Below are positions 5,552 to 6,153 of a stretch of DNA of 6,153 nucleotides, piece by piece. This stretch comes from Actinomycetes bacterium (GTDB taxonomy: Bacteria; Actinomycetota; Acidimicrobiia; Acidimicrobiales; Palsa-688). The notes under the pieces are model-generated. The model had not been told where the DNA came from. It did no database searches and worked only from the letters and a program-made list of their open reading frames with translations. A program made the translations under genes and the position numbers. The stretch's first letter is position 1; the number at the start of each line of letters is the position of its first letter. The stretch covers positions 1 to 6,153 of the forward strand of contig JAKACE010000121.1 of NCBI GenBank assembly GCA_021821705.1. The letters are read 5' to 3'.

Positions 5552-6153
5552 CTAGGCGCCGGTCGAGAAGTGCTTGCCCAGCGTGCCCATCTGGCCCTGG
5601 TAATTGGAACCGATGTCCTGGCCATAGAGCTTGGCCGGCTCGCAGACCATCCTCTCGAAGGTCAGCTTGCAGACCTGCTGGCCGTGGTCGATCATGAACG
5701 GCACGTCGTGGGCGCGGACCTCGAGAGCGGCCCTGGAGCCCTTGAGCCGGCCGGCCGGGTCGAAGCCGAAGCCCGGGTCGAAGAAGCCGGCGTAGTGGGT
5801 GCGCAGCTCGCCGCTTGTCGGGTCGTAGGCGGTCATCTCGCAGGCCAGGTGGGGAGGGATGCGGACCGCTTCACGCGAGAGCAGCAGGTAGAAGCGCTCC
5901 GGGCCGAGCAGTACCCGGCCCTCCTCCTCCACGGGCACCGGATCCCAGTACGCCTCGGGGCGGTGGGCGCGCAGGGCGCCCATGTCGATGGCCATGGTGT
6001 GCTCCTTGGCCCGGTAGCCGACATTGGTGCCCCGCTCACCTCGCAGGTCCAGGCTGAGCAGGAGCCCATCGCTCGTGCACAGTTCGTCGCCTGTCACCGG
6101 CTCGTCGTCGACGTACAGGAGCGGCTCGCGCCGGTGCTCCTCGCGCAGCTCGT
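5552..6153 (-). CDS. dcd: dCTP deaminase, long (DCD_2-type) family, C-terminal part
   Basis: The frame is open from the right edge to a TAG at 5552-5554, showing 199 C-terminal residues; the start is beyond the window. A GTG at 6097 lies inside the frame but is not the start, because family-like sequence (PLLYVDDEPV) continues upstream of it. The enzyme would convert dCTP to dUTP plus ammonia in the cytosol, feeding dTMP synthesis. Supporting motifs are the dUTPase-fold signature HYAGFFDPGFG, a downstream AALEVRAHD whose Glu is at the position expected for the catalytic residue, and the C-terminal tail GSNYQGQMGTLGKHF. That tail resembles the long dCTP deaminases known from Alphaproteobacteria and some high-GC Gram-positives (recalled, not searched). 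The related dUTPase family is the main alternative. The gene is convergent with the STAS gene across a 42-bp gap and shows no functional link to it. Confidence 0.85.
   Translation of the reverse strand, partial: ELREEHRREPLLYVDDEPVTGDELCTSDGLLLSLDLRGERGTNVGYRAKEHTMAIDMGALRAHRPEAYWDPVPVEEEGRVLLGPERFYLLLSREAVRIPPHLACEMTAYDPTSGELRTHYAGFFDPGFGFDPAGRLKGSRAALEVRAHDVPFMIDHGQQVCKLTFERMVCEPAKLYGQDIGSNYQGQMGTLGKHFSTGA

Overview
The window is very GC-rich, with strong G/C preference at third codon positions and GTG/TTG starts. This, together with a SpoIIE-type phosphatase, an RsbW-type kinase and a STAS antagonist, suggests a high-GC Gram-positive bacterium (Actinomycetota, possibly an Acidimicrobiia-like lineage). 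The lineage is inferred from gene content and base composition only; no rRNA or other marker is present.

Layout: (1) Positions 1-472, minus strand, hold the N-terminal part of a protein with a disordered head, an Ala-rich coiled coil built from a 42-nt tandem repeat, and the start of a GAF-like domain; it runs off the left edge. (2) Positions 473-924 are a 452-bp divergent intergenic region. It carries two exact 26-bp direct repeats, each containing the palindrome CCCGTACGGG, which are candidate operators. (3) Positions 925-5202, plus strand, encode a 1425-residue multidomain signalling protein. Its order is PAS-like, GAF, HisKA, HATPase, receiver, PAS, GAF, PP2C/SpoIIE phosphatase, RsbW-like HATPase. 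(4) Positions 5195-5509, plus strand, encode a 104-residue STAS anti-sigma factor antagonist, translationally coupled to the kinase by an 8-nt overlap. (5) Positions 5552-6153, minus strand, hold the C-terminal part of a long-type dCTP deaminase that runs off the right edge and converges on the STAS gene.

How it fits together: the large protein looks like a hybrid histidine kinase fused to a receiver-controlled partner-switching module. Sensory input (PAS/GAF) would drive a His408 to Asp715 phosphotransfer. The receiver would then bias the C-terminal half, where a PP2C phosphatase and an RsbW-like serine kinase probably act in opposite directions on Ser57 of the neighbouring STAS protein. Every catalytic motif I checked is intact. 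No sigma factor or DNA-binding output is encoded in the window, so the final target is unknown. The divergent GAF/coiled-coil gene may be a second signalling protein sharing the control region. The dCTP deaminase is probably an unrelated housekeeping neighbour.
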